Assembly (NCBI GenBank): GCA_934631995.1
Contig: CAKTYF010000089.1
Span: 1 to 7,922 of the forward strand
DNA: 7,922 bases
Source: an uncultured Eggerthellaceae bacterium
GTDB lineage: Bacteria > Actinomycetota > Coriobacteriia > Coriobacteriales > Eggerthellaceae
Direction of reading: 5' to 3'
Shown here: piece by piece, positions 1 to 6,288 of the stretch
How the letters are laid out: each line of letters begins with the position of its first letter
How positions within the stretch are numbered: position 1 is the first letter of the stretch
Position numbers and translations under genes: made by a program
Notes under the pieces: generated by a model
What the model was told of the DNA's origin: nothing
Database searches by the model: none
The model's input: only the letters and a program-made list of their open reading frames with translations

Positions 1-303
1 TCCCAAGGCAATGCAGGCGACAATGGTTGCAATCGAGATAAGGAGAAGCATGGTGTATCGTCCGGCAATGATGTCGCGACGGGAAACTGGCAATGCGGCA
101 CGGAATCGACTCCAGCCGTTTGCCGCATCGGCAGATGTAAAGGTAAGCAGGAAGAGCAGGGGCTCCATGGCGCACAATGCCGATAGCGGGGCCGTCAATT
201 TCGTGCTGAAGTAAAGCACAATATACACAACGGCAAAAGATATGATTGTTGCTGCGAAGGTGGTTCGTATGTAAGCAAATTCAGATTGCAATACGGCTTT
301 CAT
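1..303 (-). CDS. ABC-2 type transporter permease, N-terminal part (runs off left edge)
   Basis: The reading frame opens with ATG at 303 and stays open to base 1, giving 101 residues of a protein cut by the window edge. AAAGGA on the minus strand (311-316) stands 7 bases before the ATG and supports this start. The protein begins MKAVLQSEFAYIRTT and shows hydrophobic membrane segments at about residues 16-32, 38-55 and 83-101. Between the second and third is LPVSRRDIIAGRY (71-83), a hallmark of the ABC2_membrane_5 type permeases that pair with GntR-linked ABC ATPases (established family pattern). It follows the ATPase gene by 63 bases on the same strand, so it is inferred to be the membrane partner of that ATPase and third gene of the operon. 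Substrate cannot be read from the sequence; relatives export peptides, antibiotics or lipids. Confidence 0.85.
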   Translation of the reverse strand, partial: MKAVLQSEFAYIRTTFAATIISFAVVYIVLYFSTKLTAPLSALCAMEPLLFLLTFTSADAANGWSRFRAALPVSRRDIIAGRYTMLLLISIATIVACIALG

Positions 304-366
304 CAGGTATTCCTTTCGAAGGAGAGGGTTAGTGCATGTCGGTTTAGCGGCGAAGGAAAGCGTTTG

Positions 367-1368
367 TTACGGTTGCTGCGGTCTGTCGGCGTTGTTCAAT
401 TGCTGGGTGCCTTTCAGTGCGAATTGCAAGTATTCCTCGATAGTCGTGCGGTCGCAGGTAACATCGGGGAATGCCTGCGCGAAGGCGAAGCGGTCGGGCA
501 CCAGGATGTCAACGCTGAAAGCGCGTTGCAGCACAAGGGGAAGGGGCACGCCGAAGCATTCTGATGCGGACGCCTCGGTGGCGCTCTCGGCGCCTCTCCC
601 TTCCGTTTCCGATTCAAGGTCGCTCAGAACGGCAAGAACCTCTTTTGCCTGTTCAGAAGTGCAGTGTGCCACGCCAACGGTATCGGTGATTTCTTCACGC
701 GGCAGATCGAAGATGATGGTACCGGCATTAATGCCCACTACGCGATCGGCAATGTGCTCAAGATCGCTGGTGATGTGGCTGGAAAGCAGCACGCCGTGGG
801 CGCCATCGCCTGCGAAATCGCTCAAGCGATCAAGGATCTCATCGCGCGCAATAGGGTCGAGCCCCGCCGTAGCCTCATCAAGAATCAGCAGGTCAGCGCC
901 GTGGGAAAGCGCACAAGCAAGCTGTAGCTTCATGCTCATGCCGCGCGAGAGGTTCTTCACCTTCGTTTTTGGCTTGATGTCGAAATCGCGCAAAAGACTG
1001 TCGAACGCGCCGGCATCCCATTGCGGGTAGGTGGGAGCAATGCAAGCTACTGCTTGCTTTACGGTCAGCTCGGAAGGGAAGGGGCAGGTGTCGAATACCA
1101 CGCCAATGCGTCCACGCAGTTCGCGCTGCACAGTATCGGGCGCGTTTGCCCCGAAGGGTTGTCCGAACAGGCGGATTTCGCCACCATCAAGGTGCAAAAG
1201 CCCTAGCAGCGCACGGATGACGGTCGTTTTGCCCGCGCCATTGGCGCCAACGAAGCCGATGATTTCGCCTGGTTGCATGTGAAGGTTGATGTCATTGAGT
1301 GCAAACGTATCGCTCAACGTTCGTTGTGCGCCGTTTATTTCGAAAAGATAAGATTGCGGTGTGTTCAT
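367..1368 (-). CDS. ABC-2 type transporter ATP-binding protein (YtrB/BcrA-like)
   Basis: This 333-residue ATPase powers the permease encoded just downstream. Walker A is GANGAGKTT (41-49), the signature is LSRGM (140-144) in place of the canonical LSGGQ, Walker B is LLILDE (160-165), and the switch histidine is H198. The usual Q-loop glutamine is replaced by VFDTCPF around residue 93, as is common in this GntR-linked subfamily. The C-terminus has TTIEEYLQFALKG (308-320), matching the 'sIEeimlfyvkG' tail typical of these transporters. An acidic, Ser/Ala-rich stretch at about 250-270 precedes it. I chose the ATG at 1368 because GGAG lies 6 bases upstream and the ABC core begins about 40 residues before Walker A. 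An in-frame ATG at 1434, overlapping the regulator's end and with GAAGG 8 bases upstream, would add 22 residues and cannot be excluded. Cytoplasmic; exported substrate unknown. Confidence 0.9.
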   Translation of the reverse strand: MNTPQSYLFEINGAQRTLSDTFALNDINLHMQPGEIIGFVGANGAGKTTVIRALLGLLHLDGGEIRLFGQPFGANAPDTVQRELRGRIGVVFDTCPFPSELTVKQAVACIAPTYPQWDAGAFDSLLRDFDIKPKTKVKNLSRGMSMKLQLACALSHGADLLILDEATAGLDPIARDEILDRLSDFAGDGAHGVLLSSHITSDLEHIADRVVGINAGTIIFDLPREEITDTVGVAHCTSEQAKEVLAVLSDLESETEGRGAESATEASASECFGVPLPLVLQRAFSVDILVPDRFAFAQAFPDVTCDRTTIEEYLQFALKGTQQLNNADRPQQP

Positions 1369-1426
1369 AGCTAGCTCCAACGTTTCGTTAGGGTCGTAAT
1401 GTTCAATGCGTTTGAATGAGCTGCGA

Positions 1427-1825
1427 TTATTCATTGCCTGCGCCTTCTGCTGTGGCTTCCTCTGCCATAACGTCAAGCATATCGTGCAGTTCATCGCGGG
1501 AAAGGCCCAGCTGAGCGGCTTCGGTAGCGGCCTTTGCAAGAAGCTGCTCGATGCGTCGTAGGCTCTCTTCGCGCAAAAGCTCATGGTTTCCTGCCGCTAC
1601 AAAACATCCTTTTCCCGGCACGGTTTCAATGAATCCCAGCTGTTCAAGGTCGGAATAAGCGCGCTTTGTAGTGATAACGCTCACGCGCAGTCCGTTTGCG
1701 AGCGCGCGGATGGACGGCAATTTTTCGCCGCAGGCAAGTTCTCCCGAGAGAATCTGCGCTTTGATCTGCCGCGCAATCTGCTCATAAATAGGCAGGTCGC
1801 TCGTGCTTGATAAGATGATGTCCAC
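1427..1825 (-). CDS. GntR-family transcriptional regulator, YtrA subfamily
   Basis: This short regulator of 132 residues is the first gene of the operon and probably represses it. The start is GTG at 1825, with AGGAG 5 bases upstream (1831-1835). An upstream in-frame ATG at 1933 lies inside the -10/-35 promoter spacer and is not credible. Near the N-terminus LPIYEQIARQIKAQILSG (about 11-28) opens the winged helix-turn-helix, continued by KLPSIRALANGLRVSVIT, then RAYSDLEQLGFIETVPGKG and CFVAA, a full match to the GntR DNA-binding pattern. The remaining C-terminal helix of about 50 residues is too short for a FadR- or HutC-type ligand domain, which places it in the YtrA subfamily, normally 120-130 residues and coupled to ABC transporters. 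The 3' end approaches the ATPase gene closely, consistent with cotranscription. The inducer is unknown; YtrA relatives often answer cell-wall antibiotics. Confidence 0.92.
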   Translation of the reverse strand: MDIILSSTSDLPIYEQIARQIKAQILSGELACGEKLPSIRALANGLRVSVITTKRAYSDLEQLGFIETVPGKGCFVAAGNHELLREESLRRIEQLLAKAATEAAQLGLSRDELHDMLDVMAEEATAEGAGNE

Positions 1826-1899
1826 GTTTTCTCCTGTGAGTGCGGGCGGCCGCAGATGCACCTGCGGCCTGGCATGCGCGAAGCGTCCTTGTTGCATGT

Positions 1900-1949
1900 C
1901 TGTGTATAACCGGTAAGCACAGTATATATACACTATACACAGTTTGCAA
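1900..1949 (-). promoter_or_regulatory. Promoter and probable operator of the GntR/ABC operon
   Basis: On the minus strand TTGCAA (1944-1949) and TATACT (1921-1926) are separated by exactly 17 bases, a good sigma-70-type promoter. The spacer holds a tandem direct repeat GTGTATA-GTGTATA (1927-1940) and an almost symmetrical AGTGTATATATACT (1921-1934). A 9-base arm, CTGTGTATA at 1900-1908 on the plus strand, is matched by its reverse complement at 1934-1942. A regulator bound here would cover the -10 and the spacer, so autorepression by the GntR protein is inferred. The predicted start of transcription near 1914 leaves a leader of about 88 bases. Confidence 0.65.
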
Positions 1950-2010
1950 GAAGAAAATCGAAATTTTGGCTGGTTCTATTTTTTGGTACTAAACTGATTA
2001 TGTTCTGGTC

Positions 2011-2038
2011 TTGTCATAAATAGAAAAATTGATACTAT
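2011..2038 (+). promoter_or_regulatory. Promoter of the pdxST operon
   Basis: TTGTCA (2011-2016) and TACTAT (2033-2038) are separated by 16 bases in an AT-rich stretch, placing transcription start near 2045 and giving a leader of about 57 bases before pdxS. It is the best -35/-10 pair I can see here, but it was judged by eye only. Confidence 0.5.
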
Positions 2039-2052
2039 CGCTAATATCAGAT

Positions 2053-2101
2053 AGGAGGATAATCAGAACCCTACAATCCTCGTAGGAATAGGAGAATCAA
2101 C
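2053..2101 (+). promoter_or_regulatory. pdxS leader with two Shine-Dalgarno-like sites
   Basis: GGAG at 2091-2094 stands 7 bases before the pdxS ATG and is the working ribosome site. A stronger AGGAGG at 2053-2058 has no ATG, GTG or TTG at a usable distance. Between them CCTAC (2070-2074) can pair with GTAGG (2082-2086), while GAGGAT (2055-2060) can instead pair with ATCCTC (2076-2081). The two pairings exclude each other. Whether this regulates anything is unknown. Confidence 0.35.
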
Positions 2102-3010
2102 ATGACTGAAATTGCAAACGAAGTAGCTGCCGAAGCAAAAGCGAACAGGAAGGCGCTGAACCGTCAGCTTGCCCAAATGCTCAAGGGCGGCGTGATTATG
2201 GATGTTACCACGCCTGAGCAGGCACGTATCGCCGAAGCTGCAGGTGCGTGCGCCGTTATGGCTTTGGAGCGTATTCCCGCCGACATTCGCGCTGCGGGTG
2301 GTGTATCGCGCATGAGCGACCCGAAGATGATCAAGGGCATTCAGCAGGCGGTGAGCATTCCCGTTATGGCTAAGGTGCGCATCGGTCACTTCGTGGAGGC
2401 TCAAATTCTGCAGGCCATTGAGATTGACTATATCGACGAGTCTGAGGTGCTGACGCCCGCCGATGACACGTACCACATTGATAAAAACGCGTTTGACGTG
2501 CCGTTTGTCTGCGGTGCGCGCAACCTGGGCGAGGCGCTGCGCCGCATTGCGGAAGGCGCAACCATGATTCGCACGAAGGGCGAGCCGGGCACGGGCGACG
2601 TTGTTCAGGCGGTGCGTCACATGCGCCTGATCAACCGCGAGATTGCACACGTGGTTAGTTTGCGCGAAGACGAGCTGTTCGACGAAGCGAAGAAGCTTGC
2701 CGTGCCGTTCGATCTTCTGCGCGAAGTGCATGATGCGGGTCGTCTTCCCGTTGTCAACTTTGCTGCAGGCGGTATTGCCACGCCGGCCGATGCTGCGCTG
2801 ATGATGCAGCTGGGCGCGGAAGGCGTGTTCGTGGGCAGCGGCATTTTCAAGAGCGGCAACCCCGAAAAGCGCGCGCAGGCCATTGTAAAAGCCGTTGCGA
2901 ACTACCAGGACGCGGCGCTTATCGCAGAGCTTTCCGAGGATTTGGGCGAAGCGATGGTTGGCATCAACGCCGATGAAATCCAGCTCATCATGGAAGAGCG
3001 TGGTCAGTAG
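2102..3010 (+). CDS. pdxS: Pyridoxal 5'-phosphate synthase, lyase subunit PdxS
   Basis: PdxS makes pyridoxal 5'-phosphate from ribose 5-phosphate (or ribulose 5-phosphate), glyceraldehyde 3-phosphate and ammonia delivered by PdxT; it is a cytoplasmic dodecameric (beta/alpha)8 barrel in known family members. The 302 residues cover the full family length. D34 in VIMDVTTPEQA, K91 in VMAKVRIGHF and K159 in MIRTKGEPGTG align with the catalytic Asp and the two lysines that carry covalent intermediates in characterised PdxS proteins. NFAAGGIATPADAA (219-232) and GVFVGSGIF (241-249) form the phosphate-binding region. The ATG at 2102 has GGAG 7 bases upstream. The stop codon shares one base with the GTG start of pdxT, so the two subunits are expected to be translationally coupled and made together. 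Nothing is missing or unusual in the protein. Confidence 0.98.
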   Translation: MTEIANEVAAEAKANRKALNRQLAQMLKGGVIMDVTTPEQARIAEAAGACAVMALERIPADIRAAGGVSRMSDPKMIKGIQQAVSIPVMAKVRIGHFVEAQILQAIEIDYIDESEVLTPADDTYHIDKNAFDVPFVCGARNLGEALRRIAEGATMIRTKGEPGTGDVVQAVRHMRLINREIAHVVSLREDELFDEAKKLAVPFDLLREVHDAGRLPVVNFAAGGIATPADAALMMQLGAEGVFVGSGIFKSGNPEKRAQAIVKAVANYQDAALIAELSEDLGEAMVGINADEIQLIMEERGQ

Positions 3011-3654
3011 TGAATGCGAAGGCGGATTCTGCCGCAAACGGCCCACAGGGTGGCGTGGCAGGCAAGAGAGTGGGCGTCCTGGCTGTTCAGGGCGCCTTCG
3101 CCGAGCACGCGGCCATGCTTTCGCAGCTGGGCGCCCAGGTGGTGGAAATCAGGCAAGCGTCTGACTTGCAGAAAGACTTCGACCGCATTGTGCTTCCGGG
3201 CGGCGAAAGCACCGCGCAAGGAAAAGTGCTGCGTGACCTGGGGATGCTCGATGAGCTGCGCGCCCTCATTCAGCAGGGCGTACCGGTTCTTGCTACCTGC
3301 GCCGGCTTGATTTTGCTGGCGCAGCGCATTGACCAGGAAAATGGCGATGGCTCCTCGGTTGACGAGCAGCACAACTCCACGTGGCTTGCAACGCTTCCCG
3401 TTACGGTGCGCCGCAACGCCTACGGTCGCCAGCTGGGGAGTTTCCACGCGCATGGCGATTTCGCGGGTTTGGGGCAGGTTCCCATGACGTTTATCCGCGC
3501 ACCGTTCGTGACGCAGGTCGATGAAGACGTGGAAGTGCTTTCGCGTGTAGACGGCAACGTTGTTGCGGTACGTTATGATAACCAGCTTGCGTTGTCGTTT
3601 CATCCGGAACTTGATGATGACCTGCGCATTCATAGTCTTTTCTTGGAAATGTAG
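3010..3654 (+). CDS. pdxT: Pyridoxal 5'-phosphate synthase, glutaminase subunit PdxT
   Basis: PdxT hydrolyses glutamine and channels ammonia to PdxS. The 214-residue product is a class I glutamine amidotransferase: GVLAVQGAFAEH (22-33), the PGGES oxyanion/substrate region (63-67), nucleophile C97 in LATCAGLILLA, RRNAYGRQ (134-141), FIRAPFV (161-167), and the rest of the triad H198 and E200 in SFHPEL. The start is GTG at 3010, inside the TAGTG junction with pdxS. It has only a weak, distant purine-rich site (GGAAGAG), as expected for translational coupling. The first 18 residues, rich in Ala, Asn and Gly, precede the usual family start at about K19-R20 and may be a disordered extension. A later GTG, about 15 codons in, is an alternative start. 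Convergent with the ABC ATPase gene that follows. Confidence 0.97.
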   Translation: MNAKADSAANGPQGGVAGKRVGVLAVQGAFAEHAAMLSQLGAQVVEIRQASDLQKDFDRIVLPGGESTAQGKVLRDLGMLDELRALIQQGVPVLATCAGLILLAQRIDQENGDGSSVDEQHNSTWLATLPVTVRRNAYGRQLGSFHAHGDFAGLGQVPMTFIRAPFVTQVDEDVEVLSRVDGNVVAVRYDNQLALSFHPELDDDLRIHSLFLEM

Positions 3655-3696
3655 GAAAGTCGGTTGCCGTGTCTGCGCGTAAGGTGCTGGCACGGT

Positions 3697-3769
3697 GGCC
3701 GCAGCGCAAAGGCTTTGGCGGCCTATTGCGACGCAATGCATCGCAGCTTCCAATCGCGCGCTGCGATGC
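3697..3769. terminator. Hairpin cluster between convergent genes, possible bidirectional terminator
   Basis: The gap between pdxT and the opposing ATPase gene holds three dyads. GGCCGC (3697-3702) pairs with GCGGCC (3718-3723). ATTGCG-A-CGCAAT fills 3725-3737. A perfect 10-base stem GCATCGCAGC (3738-3747) pairs with GCTGCGATGC (3760-3769) across a 12-base loop; its right arm enters the ATPase stop codon. The position suits termination from both sides, but no run of Ts follows any stem, so a rho-independent mechanism is doubtful. Confidence 0.4.
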
Positions 3770-4497
3770 TAGTCCCTTCCTAAGAATGCTCTTACAGCAG
3801 GGTCGAAGGCGGCGGTGAGAAGTTCACGTGAACTGCACGTTGCTTGAAGCGACCCACCCAGGATGATGCCAACCCTATCGGCAAGCTGCGTTGCCTCGTT
3901 GAAATCGTGAGTGACAAATACAATAGTGCAGTCGAACTGCTCACGCACGCGTTTGAGCAGGGAATACATCTTCTGTTTTGTGGTGGGGTCAAGTGCAGAG
4001 AACGGCTCGTCAAGCAGAAGAATCTGCGGGCGCATGACCAGCGCGCGGGCAAGGGCGGTTCGCTGTCCTTCGCCACCGCTGATTACGCCGGGATAGCGGT
4101 GGGCAATGTGCTCGATGCCGAACAAAGCAAGCATCTCATCAACGCGCTCGTTGATTTCCGCCTTAGGAGTCTTGGCCATTTTAAGCCCGTAGCCAATATT
4201 GTCGCGCACGGTCAAATGCGGGAAAAGCGCGTGGTCCTGATAAACAATCCCCAGGTGACGCTGCTGAACGGGCAGCGTGCTCACGTCTTTGCCATCAAGC
4301 AGGATAGCGCCGTCTTCCAAAGGGAAGGCACCCGCAATCGCTTCTAATAGCACGGTTTTTCCTGCACCCGTTTCTCCTACGATGGCGAACGCTTCCCGCG
4401 GTGCAATTGAGAGCTCGTTTATGGAAAGGCAAAACGCGCCGCGCCGCAATCCGGTTGACGTTATGGTCCTGCGGTATACATGCCGCAAATGAGCCAT
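3769..4497 (-). CDS. Orphan ABC transporter ATP-binding protein, molybdate/tungstate/sulfate type
   Basis: This 242-residue ATPase has Walker A GETGAGKT (41-48), Q-loop Q87 in IVYQDHALFPHLTV, signature ISGGEGQRTALARAL (139-153), Walker B ILLLDE (159-164), D-loop SALD (167-170) and switch histidine H197 in VTHDFNEA. YQDHALFPHLTV and the DEPFSALDP stretch point to the CysA/ModC/WtpC importer class. It ends shortly after the H-loop region and lacks the C-terminal TOBE/MOP regulatory domain of full-length ModC (about 350 residues). The 242-residue length is within the range of some WtpC-like proteins. No permease or substrate-binding protein flanks it: pdxT converges on one side and a divergent metallo-hydrolase lies on the other. 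It is therefore a single-gene unit whose partners must lie elsewhere. A molybdenum or tungsten role is suggested only by the family and by the MoeA-like gene 2 kb away. The ATG at 4497 has a slightly distant GGAAGG 12 bases upstream. Confidence 0.85.
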   Translation of the reverse strand: MAHLRHVYRRTITSTGLRRGAFCLSINELSIAPREAFAIVGETGAGKTVLLEAIAGAFPLEDGAILLDGKDVSTLPVQQRHLGIVYQDHALFPHLTVRDNIGYGLKMAKTPKAEINERVDEMLALFGIEHIAHRYPGVISGGEGQRTALARALVMRPQILLLDEPFSALDPTTKQKMYSLLKRVREQFDCTIVFVTHDFNEATQLADRVGIILGGSLQATCSSRELLTAAFDPAVRAFLGRD

Positions 4498-4573
4498 TGT
4501 TTCAATCGGCCTTCCGGGGCATGCGTTGCTCTATACTGAGCGACAAGATTATTTATGTGCGTTGAAGGTGAAT
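4498..4573. promoter_or_regulatory. Divergent promoter region between the orphan ATPase and metallo-hydrolase genes
   Basis: Only 76 bases separate the two divergent starts. In the middle GCTC-TATACT-GAGC (4528-4541) is a dyad with a -10-like centre: TATACT on the plus strand (4532-4537) and AGTATA/TATAGA on the minus strand. No strong -35 hexamer is seen for either direction. Plus-strand transcription from here would begin near 4544, before the GTG at 4574. Confidence 0.35.
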
Positions 4574-5884
4574 GTGAGTACGCAAAACAAGAGAATCGGT
4601 TTTTCAAGACGACTCGGCGTTGTTATAGCAGCGGCGTTGGTTGTCCTGTGCCTTCTTACGGCTGCGTTTGCGTTCTTTTTCGGGGGAGGGGGAAGTGCTC
4701 CTTCCGAAGGGGGCGCATCGGGTACTGCGGCGGGGCCTGCCGCGACAACAGCGGGTTCGGCTTCTGGTCAAACGGTGCAGCTATCAGGGGAAACGTACGA
4801 AAAAGGTGTGGAGCTTGCTGTCCGCTTCCTTGATGTTGGTCAAGGGGATGCAACGTTGTTGGAGTCGCGTGGCCACTGGCTTTTGATTGACGGCGGCGCC
4901 CCTTCTGCTTCCCGTAAAATCTATGCGACGCTTGATAAGCTTGGCGTCAATCATTTGGATGCCGTGATTGCCACGCATCCCGACGCCGACCACATTGGGG
5001 GCATTGCCGCCGCGCTGAACTACGCAACGTGCGATTCTTTGTACTGCTCGGTGGATCAAAGCGATTCGGAAACATTCGCCCATATGGTGAAATACAACGA
5101 GCGAAACGGCTCGGGCATTATTGTTCCGCAAAACGGCGATAGCTTTATCTTGGGCGATGCGACGGTTACGTTTTTGCGCACCCGAGAGACGTTTTCCGAT
5201 AGCAACAATGGGTCGTTGGTGACGCGCATCGATTGCGGCGGCGCGTCGTTTCTATTTCCTGGCGATGCGGAAAACCCTGCTGAGCAAGCGCTTCTATCAG
5301 ATGGCGCGAATGTCTCCGCCACCGTTCTGCACGTAGGGCATCATGGATCGCTTACTTCAACATCGGCTGCTTTTCTAGCTGCCGTTGCGCCGCGGTATGC
5401 GGTGGTCAGTGTGGGCGCGAACGACTACGGGCACCCCTCCGAGCGCGTAATGGAGCGTATTCAAAACTTTGGCGCTGCGATTTATCGCACCGACCAAGTG
5501 GGCGATATCACGTTTGAGCTGTGCGATGGCTCTCTGGCCGTCACCACGGCAAAGACCACAACCGATGCTCCTACGGCTCCGGGAAAGCCGAAGTCAGCAT
5601 CGGGCACTGCGGGTTCTACCACGGAAGCAGGCTCAGCGGCATCGGGCGCTGCAAGCGGCGGTGCCTCTACCAGCGGAAACGTCTCAAACGGCGATTCAGG
5701 CGATACGTCTGACGGCGCCGCCGCGCCGCAAGAATACGCCCTGAACACAAACACGATGAAATTCCATTATCCGAGTTGCAGTTCGGTCGAGAAAATGAAA
5801 GATAAGAACAAGCAAATTGTAGAGGCAACGCGTGACGAAGTCCGCTCGTGGGGCTACGACCCCTGCGGCATTTGCCGTCCGTGA
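4574..5884 (+). CDS. Membrane-anchored metallo-beta-lactamase-fold hydrolase, ComEC nuclease-like, with C-terminal Cys/His domain
   Basis: The 436-residue product starts with a basic tail and one membrane helix (about 15-36), then a Gly/Ser/Ala/Thr linker (37-72), so the catalytic part is inferred to lie outside the membrane. The hydrolase domain has FLDVGQGDA (85-93), the metal-binding HPDADH (135-140), PGDAE with D231, GHHGS (255-259) and YGHPS with H287. This is the pattern of the C-terminal domain of the DNA-uptake protein ComEC/Rec2 and its stand-alone relatives, which are putative nucleases or phosphodiesterases. A second low-complexity linker (about 325-386) leads to a domain with FHYPSCSSV (C402) and GYDPCGICRP (C431, C434). 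This resembles the small putative metal-binding tails found on some secreted Firmicutes nucleases. GTG at 4574 has GAAGG 5 bases upstream; a TTG at 4526 would add 16 residues but precedes the only plausible -10 site. The true substrate is unknown. Confidence 0.85.
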   Translation: MSTQNKRIGFSRRLGVVIAAALVVLCLLTAAFAFFFGGGGSAPSEGGASGTAAGPAATTAGSASGQTVQLSGETYEKGVELAVRFLDVGQGDATLLESRGHWLLIDGGAPSASRKIYATLDKLGVNHLDAVIATHPDADHIGGIAAALNYATCDSLYCSVDQSDSETFAHMVKYNERNGSGIIVPQNGDSFILGDATVTFLRTRETFSDSNNGSLVTRIDCGGASFLFPGDAENPAEQALLSDGANVSATVLHVGHHGSLTSTSAAFLAAVAPRYAVVSVGANDYGHPSERVMERIQNFGAAIYRTDQVGDITFELCDGSLAVTTAKTTTDAPTAPGKPKSASGTAGSTTEAGSAASGAASGGASTSGNVSNGDSGDTSDGAAAPQEYALNTNTMKFHYPSCSSVEKMKDKNKQIVEATRDEVRSWGYDPCGICRP

Positions 5885-5930
5885 GCATGCCTCCCTGCGC
5901 AAATCGTTTTTTCATAATATTGGAGCCGTT

Positions 5931-5964
5931 GCGGCGCCAAATGTGGCAGCGCCGCGCTTTCTTT
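5931..5964 (+). terminator. Rho-independent terminator after the metallo-hydrolase gene
   Basis: A 7-base GC stem GCGGCGC (5931-5937) pairs with GCGCCGC (5949-5955) over an 11-base loop and is followed by GC then TTTCTTT (5958-5964). It lies 46 bases after the TGA stop codon. Confidence 0.8.
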
Positions 5965-5973
5965 GCTCCCATA

Positions 5974-6207
5974 GACCCTGCTTGTTGGAAAAGCAGGGGC
6001 AAACTCGGGCAAATCGACGATATTCGGTGGTTTAAGGGGATCGAATTCGGGTGGTATTGGTGGTTGCGTCGTGCTCGAAAAAAATCCATCGGTAAAATAC
6101 CAGGTCAGACAGATGCTCGTTTGAGATTCGCGAGAGCGGTTAATTATGAACCACCGAATATCGTCGATTAGCCCGAATTCAAGGTGGTTTTTCCAACAAG
6201 CGGGGTC
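5974..6207. repeat. Large imperfect inverted repeat with two 59-base arms, possible miniature mobile or REP-like element
   Basis: Arms 5974-6032 and 6149-6207 align as reverse complements without gaps: 48 of 59 positions match. The inner 21 bases (6012-6032 against 6149-6169) are identical, as are 13 bases in the outer part (5980-5992 against 6189-6201). A diverged block sits at 5993-6004. The 116-base centre adds a further short pair, GGTATT (6053-6058) with AATACC (6096-6101). No transposase is present. The start of the first arm lies 9 bases after the terminator's T-run. I did not find a clear target-site duplication at the ends. A degenerate miniature element, a REP-like dispersed repeat, or a structured RNA are all possible. 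Confidence 0.75.
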
Positions 6208-6229
6208 CGTTGATCTCATTTGTCGCTCC

Positions 6230-6263
6230 AAAAAGAGTCTTTTTCGCATTATACTGTGTAACG
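6230..6263 (+). promoter_or_regulatory. Candidate promoter and operator dyad of the MoeA-like gene
   Basis: TATACT at 6250-6255 is a good -10 hexamer but has no convincing -35 at the usual distance. Immediately before it, AAAAAGA-G-TCTTTTT (6230-6244) is a perfect 15-base dyad. The central spacing is one base, so it suits protein binding to DNA better than an RNA hairpin. An activator or repressor acting here is inferred. Transcription from this site would give a leader of about 200 bases. Confidence 0.35.
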
Positions 6264-6288
6264 AATAAAAAGAATGAGGGTTGGTTAG

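Noticed and set aside
332..1030. A 232-codon plus-strand open frame opposite the ABC ATPase
   Set aside because: The minus strand holds all ABC ATPase motifs in order; this frame is a Ser/Arg-rich shadow.
2063..3046. A 327-codon open frame on the minus strand, opposite pdxS
   Set aside because: pdxS on the plus strand matches its family over the full length with catalytic residues. The opposite frame is rich in His, Arg and Asn, as expected for an antisense shadow of GC-rich coding sequence, and has no recognisable motif.
3004..3753. A 249-codon open frame on the minus strand, opposite pdxT
   Set aside because: It is fully covered by the genuine pdxT gene and shows no domain, so it is an antisense shadow.
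6245..6263. ModE-like operator (CG-CATTATACTGTGTAA-CG) over the -10 site of the MoeA-like gene
   Set aside because: Only the outer bases are symmetrical and the spacing is shorter than in known ModE sites, so the similarity may be chance. A ModE search in the genome would be needed.
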